Below, in pieces: positions 1 to 6,394 of a DNA stretch of 7,295 bases; position 1 is the first letter of the stretch, and each line of letters begins with the position of its first letter. The stretch is from NCBI RefSeq assembly GCF_946998255.1, contig NZ_CAMPYN010000051.1, forward strand, positions 1-7,295, given 5' to 3'. The position numbers and the translations under genes were made by a program. The notes under the pieces are model-generated. The model did not search any database. It was not told the origin of the DNA and saw nothing but the letters and a program-made list of their open reading frames with translations. This stretch comes from an uncultured Helcococcus sp. (lineage in GTDB: Bacteria; Bacillota; Clostridia; Tissierellales; Peptoniphilaceae).

Positions 1-1045
1 CCTCAAATATTTTTAAATCTAGGTTAATTATTCCTGCTTTTTCCCATTCTTCAATCAATTGTTTTTTATTTTCAACTAAGCCAATAGCTATGCCACAGTC
101 CCCTCCACCGGCACCTGAAGCTTTAGAAGCATATCCTACAAGAACAGCTGTATTAATCAATATTTTTAATTTATCAATTTCATACTTAAATCCTGTAGCC
201 TTTGCATAGTCATTTAATAAGTCTCTATTTGCTTTTATTTCTGCTTTCAATAGGTCTAAATTTCCTTCTTCTAACGCTAAAGAAACATTTTCTACTATAG
301 CATCTGATTCTATTAAGAAATTCTCCATATAATTTTTATCTAACTTATCTCTTGATTTATCGACCAATTTTTCTGTTGAAGCCTCTTCTCTTGACCATCC
401 AACTTCTACATCCAAAGTATTGTTCATATTAATTTTTTCTATATCTAAATATTCCCATTCTCTATCTATAATATATAATATATCAGTTTTTTTATATTTT
501 TCTAAAATATCAAATCTAGAAAATGATTGATATTTTATCAATCCTGTATAAACTGATGCTGCTAAATCTCCACATGATGATTTAGGATTAAGTAAAATAG
601 TAGCCAAGGCTGATAGCTTAAATAAATCTAATTTAGAATAGTGATAAGAAAAATATTGTAAAATGGCTTTGATAGTTGCAACTACTACAGCTCCAGAAGA
701 TCCTAAACCATATTTCTTATGCTTTTCTGAATCAAGGTCTGAAAATATTTCTAACCTATAGTATTCTAAATCAAATTTTTTAGCTTGTAAAAACTCTTCA
801 GCTATTTCCATAGCCTTTAAAACATATTTATAGTATTGGTCTTCATCCTCCAAAATTATCTTCTTATTTTTTCGGTAATATTGTATAGGTTTTTTACCAG
901 CTACATGGATTTGACCAATTTCTGAATAGGAAATTCTTATTTTAATAAATTTATCTATAGCCATGACTACTGCCTTATGGCCTGGTTCAACAACAGCATA
1001 TTCCCCTGCTAAATAAAGCTTACCCGGAACTTTTACTTCTAACAT
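1..1045 (-). CDS. phosphomevalonate kinase, 3' end outside the window
   Basis: GHMP-family kinase that phosphorylates 5-phosphomevalonate to 5-diphosphomevalonate in the cytosolic mevalonate pathway. The 348 visible codons start with M-L-E-V-K-V-P-G-K-L-Y-L-A-G-E-Y, the usual N-terminal signature of Gram-positive phosphomevalonate kinases. The ATP-binding loop KKYGLGSSGAVVVA is encoded near 676-717 and the C-terminal glycine-rich motif KASGAGGGDCG near 97-129. The frame is open to the left edge and ends in a LDLKIFE-like stretch typical of the extreme C-terminus, so probably only a few codons are missing. The ATG (1043-1045) overlaps the end of the decarboxylase gene by 7 bp and is preceded by GAGGTC (1051-1056). 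Third gene of the operon. The order kinase-decarboxylase-kinase leaves little doubt about identity; usual symbol mvaK2 or pmk. Confidence 0.93.
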   Translation of the reverse strand, partial: MLEVKVPGKLYLAGEYAVVEPGHKAVVMAIDKFIKIRISYSEIGQIHVAGKKPIQYYRKNKKIILEDEDQYYKYVLKAMEIAEEFLQAKKFDLEYYRLEIFSDLDSEKHKKYGLGSSGAVVVATIKAILQYFSYHYSKLDLFKLSALATILLNPKSSCGDLAASVYTGLIKYQSFSRFDILEKYKKTDILYIIDREWEYLDIEKINMNNTLDVEVGWSREEASTEKLVDKSRDKLDKNYMENFLIESDAIVENVSLALEEGNLDLLKAEIKANRDLLNDYAKATGFKYEIDKLKILINTAVLVGYASKASGAGGGDCGIAIGLVENKKQLIEEWEKAGIINLDLKIFE

Positions 1046-2019
1046 TCTAAGACCTCTACACTAGCATCTTCACTTGCAATATCGCTATAAATCAAGTCAG
1101 ATTCTTTATAGTCTTTTAATAATTCTTCCATAACCTTATCTGCATCAGATTTTTGTATTAAAATCTTTACATTTGGCCCAGCATCCATAGTAAAGTATGC
1201 TGGTATTCCCTTAGTTCTTAATTCTCTAACCTTATTTATAGCCTTTATAGAATCTTCTTCAAAATAGATAATAGGCGGATTACTTGATATGATTGTTGCA
1301 TGCATTTGCATGGCATTATGCTCGGTAATTTCACCAACTTTATTAAAGTCTTTATTTTTTATAGCTTCTTTTATAGCTTCTAAATCTTCTTTTGAATGGT
1401 TAATATAACTTTCATATAAAGGTGAAGTAGCCATAGTTGTTTTCATAGCTTGTCTGGATGATATTGACTTTTTATTTTTATTAACTAAAACTATTATCAT
1501 AGCCATGTCTAAGCCAGGATTATCTATTTTTTTAGCAAAGGAACTTTCGTAATCCTGTCCCTTCTCCCATTCTACTATGCCGCCATAAATGGACCTGCTG
1601 GCAGATCCTGACCCTCTTCTCGCCATTATAGAAAGATCTTTTTTACTTAAATCAGTTTCAAATAAAGCATCTAAAGCTGTTGCCAAGGCTGCATAAGCTG
1701 AAGCTGAAGATGCTAGTCCTGCTGCTGTTGGTACGTGATTATAAGACTCAACTAAAACTCTTTTGTTATTCTTAGCTAAATCTCTAAATAAATCAATATA
1801 TTTAGAAATTTTTTCCAATTCGTCTTTAGCTTGTTCTTGGTCATTTAAATAAAATTTATCTTTATCAGAATCTATAAAAGATACCTTAGTCTCTGTATAC
1901 AATGCTTCAAGACTAAGAGACAAGGATGAAGTGTTAGGAATAATTAACTCTTCATTTTCCTTACCCCAGTATTTAATCAACGCAATATTCGCATTTGCTT
2001 TTGCCTTATATTTTTTCAT
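1039..2019 (-). CDS. mvaD: diphosphomevalonate decarboxylase
   Basis: ATP-dependent decarboxylation of mevalonate 5-diphosphate to isopentenyl diphosphate, the last step of the mevalonate branch. The protein has 326 residues, normal for the family (about 320-330 in Gram-positives). Visible signatures are ANANIALIKYWGK (residues 8-20), the GHMP ATP loop PTAAGLASSASAYAAL (97-112), GSGSASRSIYGG with the substrate-binding arginine R142 (136-147), and TMDAGPNVK (277-285), where D279 matches the family's catalytic aspartate. No key residue is missing. The ATG at 2017-2019 shares one base with the mevalonate kinase stop (TAATG), and AAGGAAG (2024-2030) is its ribosome site, so translation is coupled to the upstream gene. 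Arginine codons are nearly all AGA/AGG. Confidence 0.97.
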   Translation of the reverse strand: MKKYKAKANANIALIKYWGKENEELIIPNTSSLSLSLEALYTETKVSFIDSDKDKFYLNDQEQAKDELEKISKYIDLFRDLAKNNKRVLVESYNHVPTAAGLASSASAYAALATALDALFETDLSKKDLSIMARRGSGSASRSIYGGIVEWEKGQDYESSFAKKIDNPGLDMAMIIVLVNKNKKSISSRQAMKTTMATSPLYESYINHSKEDLEAIKEAIKNKDFNKVGEITEHNAMQMHATIISSNPPIIYFEEDSIKAINKVRELRTKGIPAYFTMDAGPNVKILIQKSDADKVMEELLKDYKESDLIYSDIASEDASVEVLEC

Positions 2020-2939
2020 TATTCTTCCTTTAATTTTTTAAGATCAGATATCCATACTTCTTTGCCTAAAGCTTTTAACTTTTCTTTTATTTTTTCTGCT
2101 GTTTTTATATCAGGGCTTAAGGCTATCATACAACCACCTCTACCCCCACCAGTAAGTTTGGCTCCTAGGGCTCCTGCATCTTTAGACAATCTTATCATCT
2201 CTTCTATAATAGGATCTGAAACACTTAATTCTCTTAAGTATACTTGCGCCTTATCCATAATCTCACCAAGTGATTTTAAATTATTTTCCTTGATAGCTTG
2301 CTTAGCTGAAAAAGTTAATTCACCAAGGCTTTCAACATAAGATTTATATTTATCATCACTGTCATACAAGGCTCTTACATCTGCTACAGCTTCTTTAGTA
2401 GATCCTTTTATGCCACTATCACTGATTACTAAGTATCCATCCAAATCTATTGGAAAATCTATAGTTTCTTTATTTTTTATATACCAAATAGCCCTATCCC
2501 TGGCTATTGTTTCTATATCAATGCCTGATGGGTTTCCATGTACATATTTTTCAGATATATTTGCTAAGTCTATAATCTTATCTATATCATAATCTATTTT
2601 GAAATATTCATACAAGCCTTTGGCTATAGCCACAGCAATAGAAGCAGAAGAGCCCATTCCCCTTTGAAGTGGAATATCTGATTTAATCATTATTTTAACT
2701 TTATCAGATATTTTATACTTGTCTGTAAAAGTCTTTATTAGCTTTTTAAAGCCAAGTAATCTTCCATCTAAGTCTTTTATTTTACCATTATAAAAATCAG
2801 AAGATAAGTAGTTTTCATCAGAATCTTCTATTCTTAATTCTAATTCCCTATCCATAAAGGGTATAGCTATTGCTGGCTGGCCATAAACTACTGAATGTTC
2901 GCCTATTAATATTATTTTACCATGTGTTTTTATTTTCAT
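2019..2939 (-). CDS. mvk: mevalonate kinase
   Basis: Phosphorylates (R)-mevalonate to 5-phosphomevalonate, the entry step of this operon; the product passes to phosphomevalonate kinase. The protein has 306 residues, the usual size of the bacterial enzyme. Motifs are GKIILIGEHSVVYGQPAIAIP (residues 7-27, with K8), the ATP loop PLQRGMGSSASIAVA (90-104), HGNPSGID (134-141, D141 as presumed catalytic base) and GAKLTGGGRGGC (259-270). First gene of the minus-strand operon. Its ATG (2937-2939) has GGTGA (2943-2947) just upstream, and a sigma-A-type promoter lies about 60 bp further up at 2997-3025. HMG-CoA synthase and reductase are not in the window. Also called mvaK1. Confidence 0.97.
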   Translation of the reverse strand: MKIKTHGKIILIGEHSVVYGQPAIAIPFMDRELELRIEDSDENYLSSDFYNGKIKDLDGRLLGFKKLIKTFTDKYKISDKVKIMIKSDIPLQRGMGSSASIAVAIAKGLYEYFKIDYDIDKIIDLANISEKYVHGNPSGIDIETIARDRAIWYIKNKETIDFPIDLDGYLVISDSGIKGSTKEAVADVRALYDSDDKYKSYVESLGELTFSAKQAIKENNLKSLGEIMDKAQVYLRELSVSDPIIEEMIRLSKDAGALGAKLTGGGRGGCMIALSPDIKTAEKIKEKLKALGKEVWISDLKKLKEE

Positions 2940-2996
2940 AAGTCACCATTATTTATATTTTTAATTTAAATCTCTAATACTCTTATCTGTTATACA

Positions 2997-3025
2997 ATTT
3001 TATCAGATTATTTGTTGTAAAACAA
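2997..3025 (-). promoter_or_regulatory. predicted promoter of the mevalonate operon
   Basis: On the minus strand, TTGTTT (3025-3020), a 17-bp spacer and TAAAAT (3002-2997) with a TGA extended -10 just before the hexamer. It lies 58 bp upstream of the mevalonate kinase start and faces it. Two overlapping short inverted repeats cover the -35: TTGTT-gtaa-AACAA (3012-3025) and AACAAT-aa-ATTGTT (3021-3034). Prediction from consensus only. Confidence 0.55.
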
Positions 3026-3050
3026 TAAATTGTTATCGTTTATTAATAAC

Positions 3051-3079
3051 TTGCATATAAATTTAGGTTTACCTAATTT
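3051..3079 (+). promoter_or_regulatory. upstream predicted promoter of the lipoprotein remnant/Mn operon
   Basis: TTGCAT (3051-3056), 17-bp spacer, TAATTT (3074-3079). The first TTAGG...CCTAA palindrome (3063-3076) lies between and partly over these elements, so a bound repressor would cover the promoter. Weaker -10 than the second promoter at 3085-3113. Confidence 0.4.
3063..3076. promoter_or_regulatory. DtxR/MntR-like operator, copy 1
   Basis: TTAGGTTTACCTAA, an inverted repeat TTAGGT...ACCTAA with a TT centre. This resembles operators of metal-sensing DtxR-family repressors (DtxR, SirR, MntR), which contain TTAGG and CCTAA arms. It sits inside the upstream promoter. The metal sensed (Mn or Fe) cannot be read from the site. 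Confidence 0.6.
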
Positions 3080-3084
3080 TTTAT

Positions 3085-3113
3085 TTGCATTAATGAAAAA
3101 GTAATGCTAATAT
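3085..3113 (+). promoter_or_regulatory. main predicted promoter of the lipoprotein remnant/Mn operon
   Basis: TTGCAT (3085-3090), exactly 17 bp, then TAATAT (3108-3113) with an extended TGC at 3105-3107. Initiation would fall near 3119-3121, immediately before or at the second palindrome (3123-3136), the classic position for a repressor operator. It is the best forward promoter before the transporter genes. Confidence 0.65.
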
Positions 3114-3122
3114 ATTAATAAA

Positions 3123-3136
3123 TTAGGTGCACCTAA
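3123..3136. promoter_or_regulatory. DtxR/MntR-like operator, copy 2
   Basis: TTAGGTGCACCTAA, a perfect 14-bp palindrome. It starts just after the predicted start of transcription and ends 18 bp before the lipoprotein start codon. It has the same TTAGGT/ACCTAA arms as copy 1, 60 bp upstream (centre to centre). Two matching sites around one promoter point to metal-dependent repression. Confidence 0.65.
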
Positions 3137-3154
3137 AAATTTTCGGAGGTAAAT

Positions 3155-3256
3155 ATGAAAAAAAGAATTAGTAGACTAGCAAGCTTTTTATTAGCTTTAG
3201 TCTTATTAGTAGGATGTCAATCAAATAAAAAGCCTACAGATAGGGTAAAATGGTGA
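3155..3256 (+). pseudogene. truncated lipoprotein: signal peptide plus 13 residues
   Basis: A 33-codon frame with a strong ribosome site GGAGGT (3145-3150) five bases before the ATG. The product begins MKKRISRLASFLLALVLLVG and then has Cys21, giving a classic lipoprotein signal peptide: basic N-end, hydrophobic core and lipobox LLVG-C. Only QSNKKPTDRVKW follows before TGA (3254-3256). Metal-regulated lipoproteins are usually about 300-residue binding proteins, so this is most simply the 5' end of such a gene, its remainder lost where the Mn operon begins. The TGA overlaps the next gene's ribosome site (GAGGTG, 3255-3260), so its translation could feed ribosomes into the ATPase gene. It could instead be a functional short lipopeptide or leader. 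Confidence 0.65.
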
Positions 3257-3266
3257 GGTGAAAGTT

Positions 3267-4010
3267 ATGAACTGTAAGGTAAATGTCAATAATTTAAATG
3301 TTTCTTACTACGGAAATGAAGTAGTGAAAAATGTTTCATTTTCATTTGAAACAGGTAAGTTAATCGGAATTGTTGGACCAAACGGAGCTGGAAAGTCTAC
3401 AATGTTAAAAGCTGTCTTGGGGTTAATTCCAAAAGACAGTGGTAATGTTGAAATATGTGGGAAGTCGATTGAACATGTTCGAAAAAAAATTGCTTATGTT
3501 CCACAAAGAAGTAATATTGATTGGGATTTTCCGATTATTGTAAGAGACACTGTGTTGTTAGGGACATATCCGCATCTAGGACTTTTCAAGCGTCCGGGGA
3601 AAAAAGAAAAAGAGTGGGCAGCTCAATGTTTAGAAAAAGTTGGCATGCAAAATTTTAATGCGAGACAAATCGCAGAACTCTCAGGCGGACAACAACAACG
3701 TGTATTCCTTGGGCGTGCTTTAGCACAGAAGGCAGATTATTTTTTCTTAGACGAACCATTTGTCGGAATTGATGTAGCTAGTGAAGAAGTTATTATTAAG
3801 ATTCTGAAGCAACTACGTGATCAAGGAAAAACAATATTTGTTGTGCACCATGATTTATCTAAAGTGGAAACTTATTTTGATGACTTAATTTTAATTAATA
3901 AGGAATTATATGGTGCTGGACCAGTAAATAAAGTATTCCGACCAGAAAATATGGAAAAATGCTTTAAGATGAGGATTGGATTATCTGCAAGTTTGGGGGG
4001 AGGAGTATAG
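3267..4010 (+). CDS. mntB: Mn(II)-type ABC importer, ATP-binding protein
   Basis: Cytoplasmic ATPase that powers the metal-ion importer formed with the next two genes. With the ATG at 3267 the protein has 247 residues. Walker A GPNGAGKST is at 37-45, the Q-loop at VPQ (Q80), the signature LSGGQQQR at 138-145, Walker B YFFLDEP at 158-164 and the H-loop in VVHHDL (H194/H195). IDWDFPIIVRDTV and YPHLGLFKR in the helical domain are typical of the Mn/Zn/Fe chelate ATPase group (MntB, PsaB, SitB). A frame from GTG at 3258 is possible, but that GTG is part of the ribosome site GAGGTG (3255-3260), six bases before the ATG, so the ATG is preferred. The CGT-rich arginine codons differ from the mevalonate genes. 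No promoter is seen between it and the lipoprotein remnant. Symbol follows B. subtilis use; Staphylococcus calls this subunit MntA. Confidence 0.93.
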   Translation: MNCKVNVNNLNVSYYGNEVVKNVSFSFETGKLIGIVGPNGAGKSTMLKAVLGLIPKDSGNVEICGKSIEHVRKKIAYVPQRSNIDWDFPIIVRDTVLLGTYPHLGLFKRPGKKEKEWAAQCLEKVGMQNFNARQIAELSGGQQQRVFLGRALAQKADYFFLDEPFVGIDVASEEVIIKILKQLRDQGKTIFVVHHDLSKVETYFDDLILINKELYGAGPVNKVFRPENMEKCFKMRIGLSASLGGGV

Positions 4011-4870
4011 TGGAGTTTTTTCATGATTTAATGGTCTATAATTTTTTACAAAAGGCATTTGTTACCTCCATCATGGTCGGTATTATCTGTGGTGTAATTG
4101 GGAGTTTCATCGTATTACGTGGTATGGCTTTAATGGGAGATGCTATTTCACATGCCGTCTTACCCGGTGTGGCTATATCCTATATGTTAGGAATTAATTT
4201 CTTCTATGGTGCTGTCGTGACGGGTGTATTAACTGCTTTAGGAATTGGATTCATTAGTCAAAACAGCCGTATAAAAAATGATTCCTCGATCGGACTCGTA
4301 TTTTCTGCCATGTTTGCACTGGGAATCATTCTAATCACAGCTGCTCAAAGTGCGACTGACTTAACACAAATTCTTTTCGGGAATGTTTTATCCGTACGTA
4401 CCTCTGATATGATGATCACTCTTATAGTAGGTGCAGTTGTACTACTAGCCGTTTTTCTTTTTTATAAAGAATTACTTATTTCTAGTTTTGATGAAACGAT
4501 GGCTGCAGCATATGGCTTAAAAGTACGTATGATTCATTACGGGATTATGGTACTACTTACACTTGTAACTGTTGCTTCTCTACAAACAGTAGGAGTAATT
4601 CTTGTTGTCGCAATGTTAATTACACCTGCGGTAACAGCTTACTTATTAACGAATCGTTTATCAACAATGATATGTTTAGCCGCCTTTTTTGGCGCAGTTT
4701 CATCCGTGATTGGACTTTATATTAGTTTTTTATACAATCTACCATCCGGTCCAATTATTGTATTAGTCGCTACCGCTATTTTTTCGCTTATATTTCTTCT
4801 TTCACCAAAACAAGGAGTTATTTGGCGAATGATAAAAAAGCATAGACGAAAAATAGCTGTTGAAAAATAA
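4010..4870 (+). CDS. mntC: Mn(II)-type ABC importer, membrane permease
   Basis: Integral-membrane subunit of the ABC-3 (ZnuB/TroC/PsaC) family that forms the ion channel. The 286 residues contain about eight hydrophobic segments, roughly at 17-36, 48-62, 66-83, 94-112, 134-152, 174-191, 193-213, 221-242 and 247-265 (the last few could merge). Family signatures are ALMGDAISHAVLPGVA (40-55), DETMAAAYGL (161-170, the probable coupling helix that contacts the ATPase) and TVGVILVVAMLITPAV (193-208). The C-terminus is basic (KKHRRK). The start is GTG, sharing its G with the TAG of the ATPase gene, with GGAGG at 3999-4003 six bases upstream, so translation is tightly coupled. A single permease gene makes a homodimer likely, as in pneumococcal psaBCA and staphylococcal mntABC. 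Confidence 0.94.
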   Translation: MEFFHDLMVYNFLQKAFVTSIMVGIICGVIGSFIVLRGMALMGDAISHAVLPGVAISYMLGINFFYGAVVTGVLTALGIGFISQNSRIKNDSSIGLVFSAMFALGIILITAAQSATDLTQILFGNVLSVRTSDMMITLIVGAVVLLAVFLFYKELLISSFDETMAAAYGLKVRMIHYGIMVLLTLVTVASLQTVGVILVVAMLITPAVTAYLLTNRLSTMICLAAFFGAVSSVIGLYISFLYNLPSGPIIVLVATAIFSLIFLLSPKQGVIWRMIKKHRRKIAVEK

Positions 4871-4894
4871 GACATCAATTATGTAAGAGATGTC
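4871..4894 (+). repeat. weak inverted repeat after the permease gene
   Basis: GACATC (4871-4876) and GATGTC (4889-4894), perfect 6-bp arms around a 12-base loop, immediately after the permease stop. There is no T-run behind it, so it is not a standard terminator. It could stabilise or partly process the transcript before the binding-protein gene. Confidence 0.35.
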
Positions 4895-4895
4895 C

Positions 4896-4925
4896 ATAGA
4901 AGTAAAATAAATAGAAGTAAAATAA
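4896..4925 (+). repeat. tandem duplication of 15 bp before the binding-protein gene
   Basis: ATAGAAGTAAAATAA occurs twice, perfectly, at 4896-4910 and 4911-4925, ending at the ribosome site AAAGGAG (4925-4931). It extends the spacer between permease and binding protein to 73 bp. Probably slippage; no known function. Confidence 0.8.
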
Positions 4926-4943
4926 AAGGAGCGTAAGAAAATT

Positions 4944-5915
4944 ATGAAAATTATGAAAAATCTTTTAAAGGTAATCATTGTAGCTAGTTTCACTTTAGTG
5001 TTATTAGTAGCATGTGGTGGAAAAGATACGGAAGGAGAAGGTAAAACGTCTTCTAAAGAAGCCAATAAGCAAGAAAAATTACAAGTTGTTTCTTCATTTA
5101 CAATTATCACAGATATGGTCCGAGAAATCGGTGGGGATAAAGTGGATGTCCATAACTTAGTACCTACAGGGACAGATCCTCATGAATATGAACCACTTCC
5201 TGAAGATATTAAGAAAGCAACAGATGCTGATATTTTATTTTATAATGGTTTGAATTTAGAAGGTGGAGAAAAAGGGTGGTTCTTTAAAATGATAGATTCT
5301 GTAGAACAAGATAAAGATAAAGTATATAGTCTTACAGAGAGAATCGAACCTATGTATTTACGTGATGAAGCAACGAGAGAAGAAGAAATAAATCCACATG
5401 CCTTCATTGACCCTGTTGTAGGTATTCACATGGCGGAAGATATGCGTGATGCATTGATAGAAGTTGACCCAGATAACAAAGAATATTATGAGAAACGTGC
5501 AAGTGACTATTTAGACAGACTAAACGAAATTGAAAAGGAATATGAGGAAAGACTTGGAAAACTCCCAGAAGAAAACAAAATATTAGTAACGAGTGAGTGC
5601 GCATTCCAATACATGCTTGACCGTTATGGTATGGGAGAAGCATGTATTTGGAAAATTGATACAGAAGAAAATGGTTCACCAGAACAGCTCACATCATTAA
5701 TTGAGTTTATTAATAAGAACAATGTACCTATCTTATTTTTAGAATCAAATGTAGATTCACGACCAATGGAAGCTGTATCTAAAGAATCTGGAGTAGATAT
5801 TTACAAAAAGCCCATTTACTCAGACGAAATTGGAAAACCAGGTGAAGAGGTAGATACGTATATTAAATATCTAAAATATAATATTGACGTAATATTTGAC
5901 GGGCTCAAAAAATAA
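4944..5915 (+). CDS. mntA: Mn(II)-type ABC importer, substrate-binding lipoprotein
   Basis: Membrane-anchored metal-binding receptor of the cluster A-I (PsaA/MntC/TroA) type that delivers the ion to the permease. The 323 residues start with a lipoprotein signal peptide whose lipobox LLVA is followed by lipidated Cys24, then a linker rich in Gly, Lys and Glu (25-45). Predicted ligands are H80 (GTDPHEYEP), H152 (INPHAFIDP), E218 (TSECAF) and D294 (IYSDEIG). They align with H67, H139, E205 and D280 of pneumococcal PsaA at a constant offset of 13-14. This two-His, Glu, Asp set and the lack of a His-rich loop favour Mn(II) (or Fe(II)) over Zn(II). KIDTEENGSPEQL (237-249) is also family-typical. 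AAAGGAG at 4925-4931 is 12 bases before the first ATG; a second ATG at 4953 is too far. Third gene of the operon, followed by a terminator at 6199. Confidence 0.94.
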   Translation: MKIMKNLLKVIIVASFTLVLLVACGGKDTEGEGKTSSKEANKQEKLQVVSSFTIITDMVREIGGDKVDVHNLVPTGTDPHEYEPLPEDIKKATDADILFYNGLNLEGGEKGWFFKMIDSVEQDKDKVYSLTERIEPMYLRDEATREEEINPHAFIDPVVGIHMAEDMRDALIEVDPDNKEYYEKRASDYLDRLNEIEKEYEERLGKLPEENKILVTSECAFQYMLDRYGMGEACIWKIDTEENGSPEQLTSLIEFINKNNVPILFLESNVDSRPMEAVSKESGVDIYKKPIYSDEIGKPGEEVDTYIKYLKYNIDVIFDGLKK

Positions 5916-6198
5916 TATTAAATAATTTTAAGTATTAGATTTTAAAGAATGGTTATGATATTCATTATTGCACTGATGCAACATAAAATACAGATCTATC
6001 ATGTAGATTGTCCATTTTAATTATTATTTTAAATGATAATGGAAATACTTTGAAAAGCAGAATAAGATCTGAAATAAATGATGAAGATGTTAACTTCCCC
6101 CTTTAGTTGATATTTTTCATTTAGAGTATTTTATATAATTTATATGGCACTTTACAATGTATAACAGATTTGAAACGATCCAATTGTTAAAAAAATTG
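5916..6198. other. AT-rich intergenic stretch with no clear gene
   Basis: Between the binding-protein gene and the terminator. A + strand frame open from 5987 to a TAG at 6104-6106 (39 codons, with a possible TTG at 6008) reads a protein-like, charged C-terminal half (NDNGNTLKSRIRSEINDED). It has no ribosome site or ATG and may be chance or a gene remnant. No promoter or RNA is recognised here. Confidence 0.4.
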
Positions 6199-6244
6199 AA
6201 ACTTTGCTACATGTTTTTTAAATATGTAGTAAAGTTTTTTCTTT
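6199..6244 (+). terminator. rho-independent terminator, probably bidirectional
   Basis: Stem arms AAACTTTGCTACAT (6199-6212) and ATGTAGTAAAGTTT (6224-6237): 14 pairs, one of them a G-U wobble, with an 11-base loop. The 3' arm runs into TTTTTTC-TTT on the plus strand. An A-run at 6189-6195 would give a T-run on the minus strand. It lies between two converging transcription units (Mn operon and GNAT gene) and can serve both. Confidence 0.85.
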
Positions 6245-6394
6245 ATAAAATAACATATGAGTGTGTACAAAAAGAATCGAGAAATTCAAGGCATCGTGTA
6301 GTTTTCCCGCAATGGAATACATGAGGAACGGAATGCATAATGACCTGACGTGACATTTTTACAGGACTTTTTGAATCTCCCTCTATTATCTTAT
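6245..6394. other. intergenic stretch, richer in G+C than its flanks
   Basis: No open frame of useful length. The part from about 6275 to 6375 is visibly richer in G and C than both flanks and contains short fragments such as GACCTGACGTGACA (6343-6356). I cannot assign it; a decayed mobile or coding remnant is possible. It separates the terminator from the 3' end of the GNAT gene. Confidence 0.4.

Noticed and set aside
2062..2340. 92-codon + strand frame opposite mevalonate kinase
   Set aside because: It lies wholly antisense to the conserved C-terminal half of mevalonate kinase and its proline/serine-rich product resembles no family.
2410..2592. 60-codon + strand frame opposite mevalonate kinase
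   Set aside because: Antisense to a conserved enzyme, with no own ribosome site or promoter.
3011..3050. Possible Fur box (GTTATCGTTTATTAATAAC-like words)
   Set aside because: Only 5-bp arms (GTTAT/ATAAC) separated by 9 bases; it does not match the 7-1-7 pattern, unlike the clear box at 7076-7090.
4802..5110. 102-codon minus-strand frame across the permease/binding-protein boundary
   Set aside because: It is a shadow of two well-supported genes on the other strand; low-complexity Phe/Ile-rich product.
5404..5679. 91-codon minus-strand frame inside the binding-protein gene
   Set aside because: Antisense to the conserved metal-ligand region of the binding protein; no independent support.
4944..5915. 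Zinc-specific (ZnuA-type) assignment of the binding protein
   Set aside because: The protein lacks the His-rich loop and has Glu/Asp (E218, D294) as third and fourth ligands, the Mn/Fe-class pattern.
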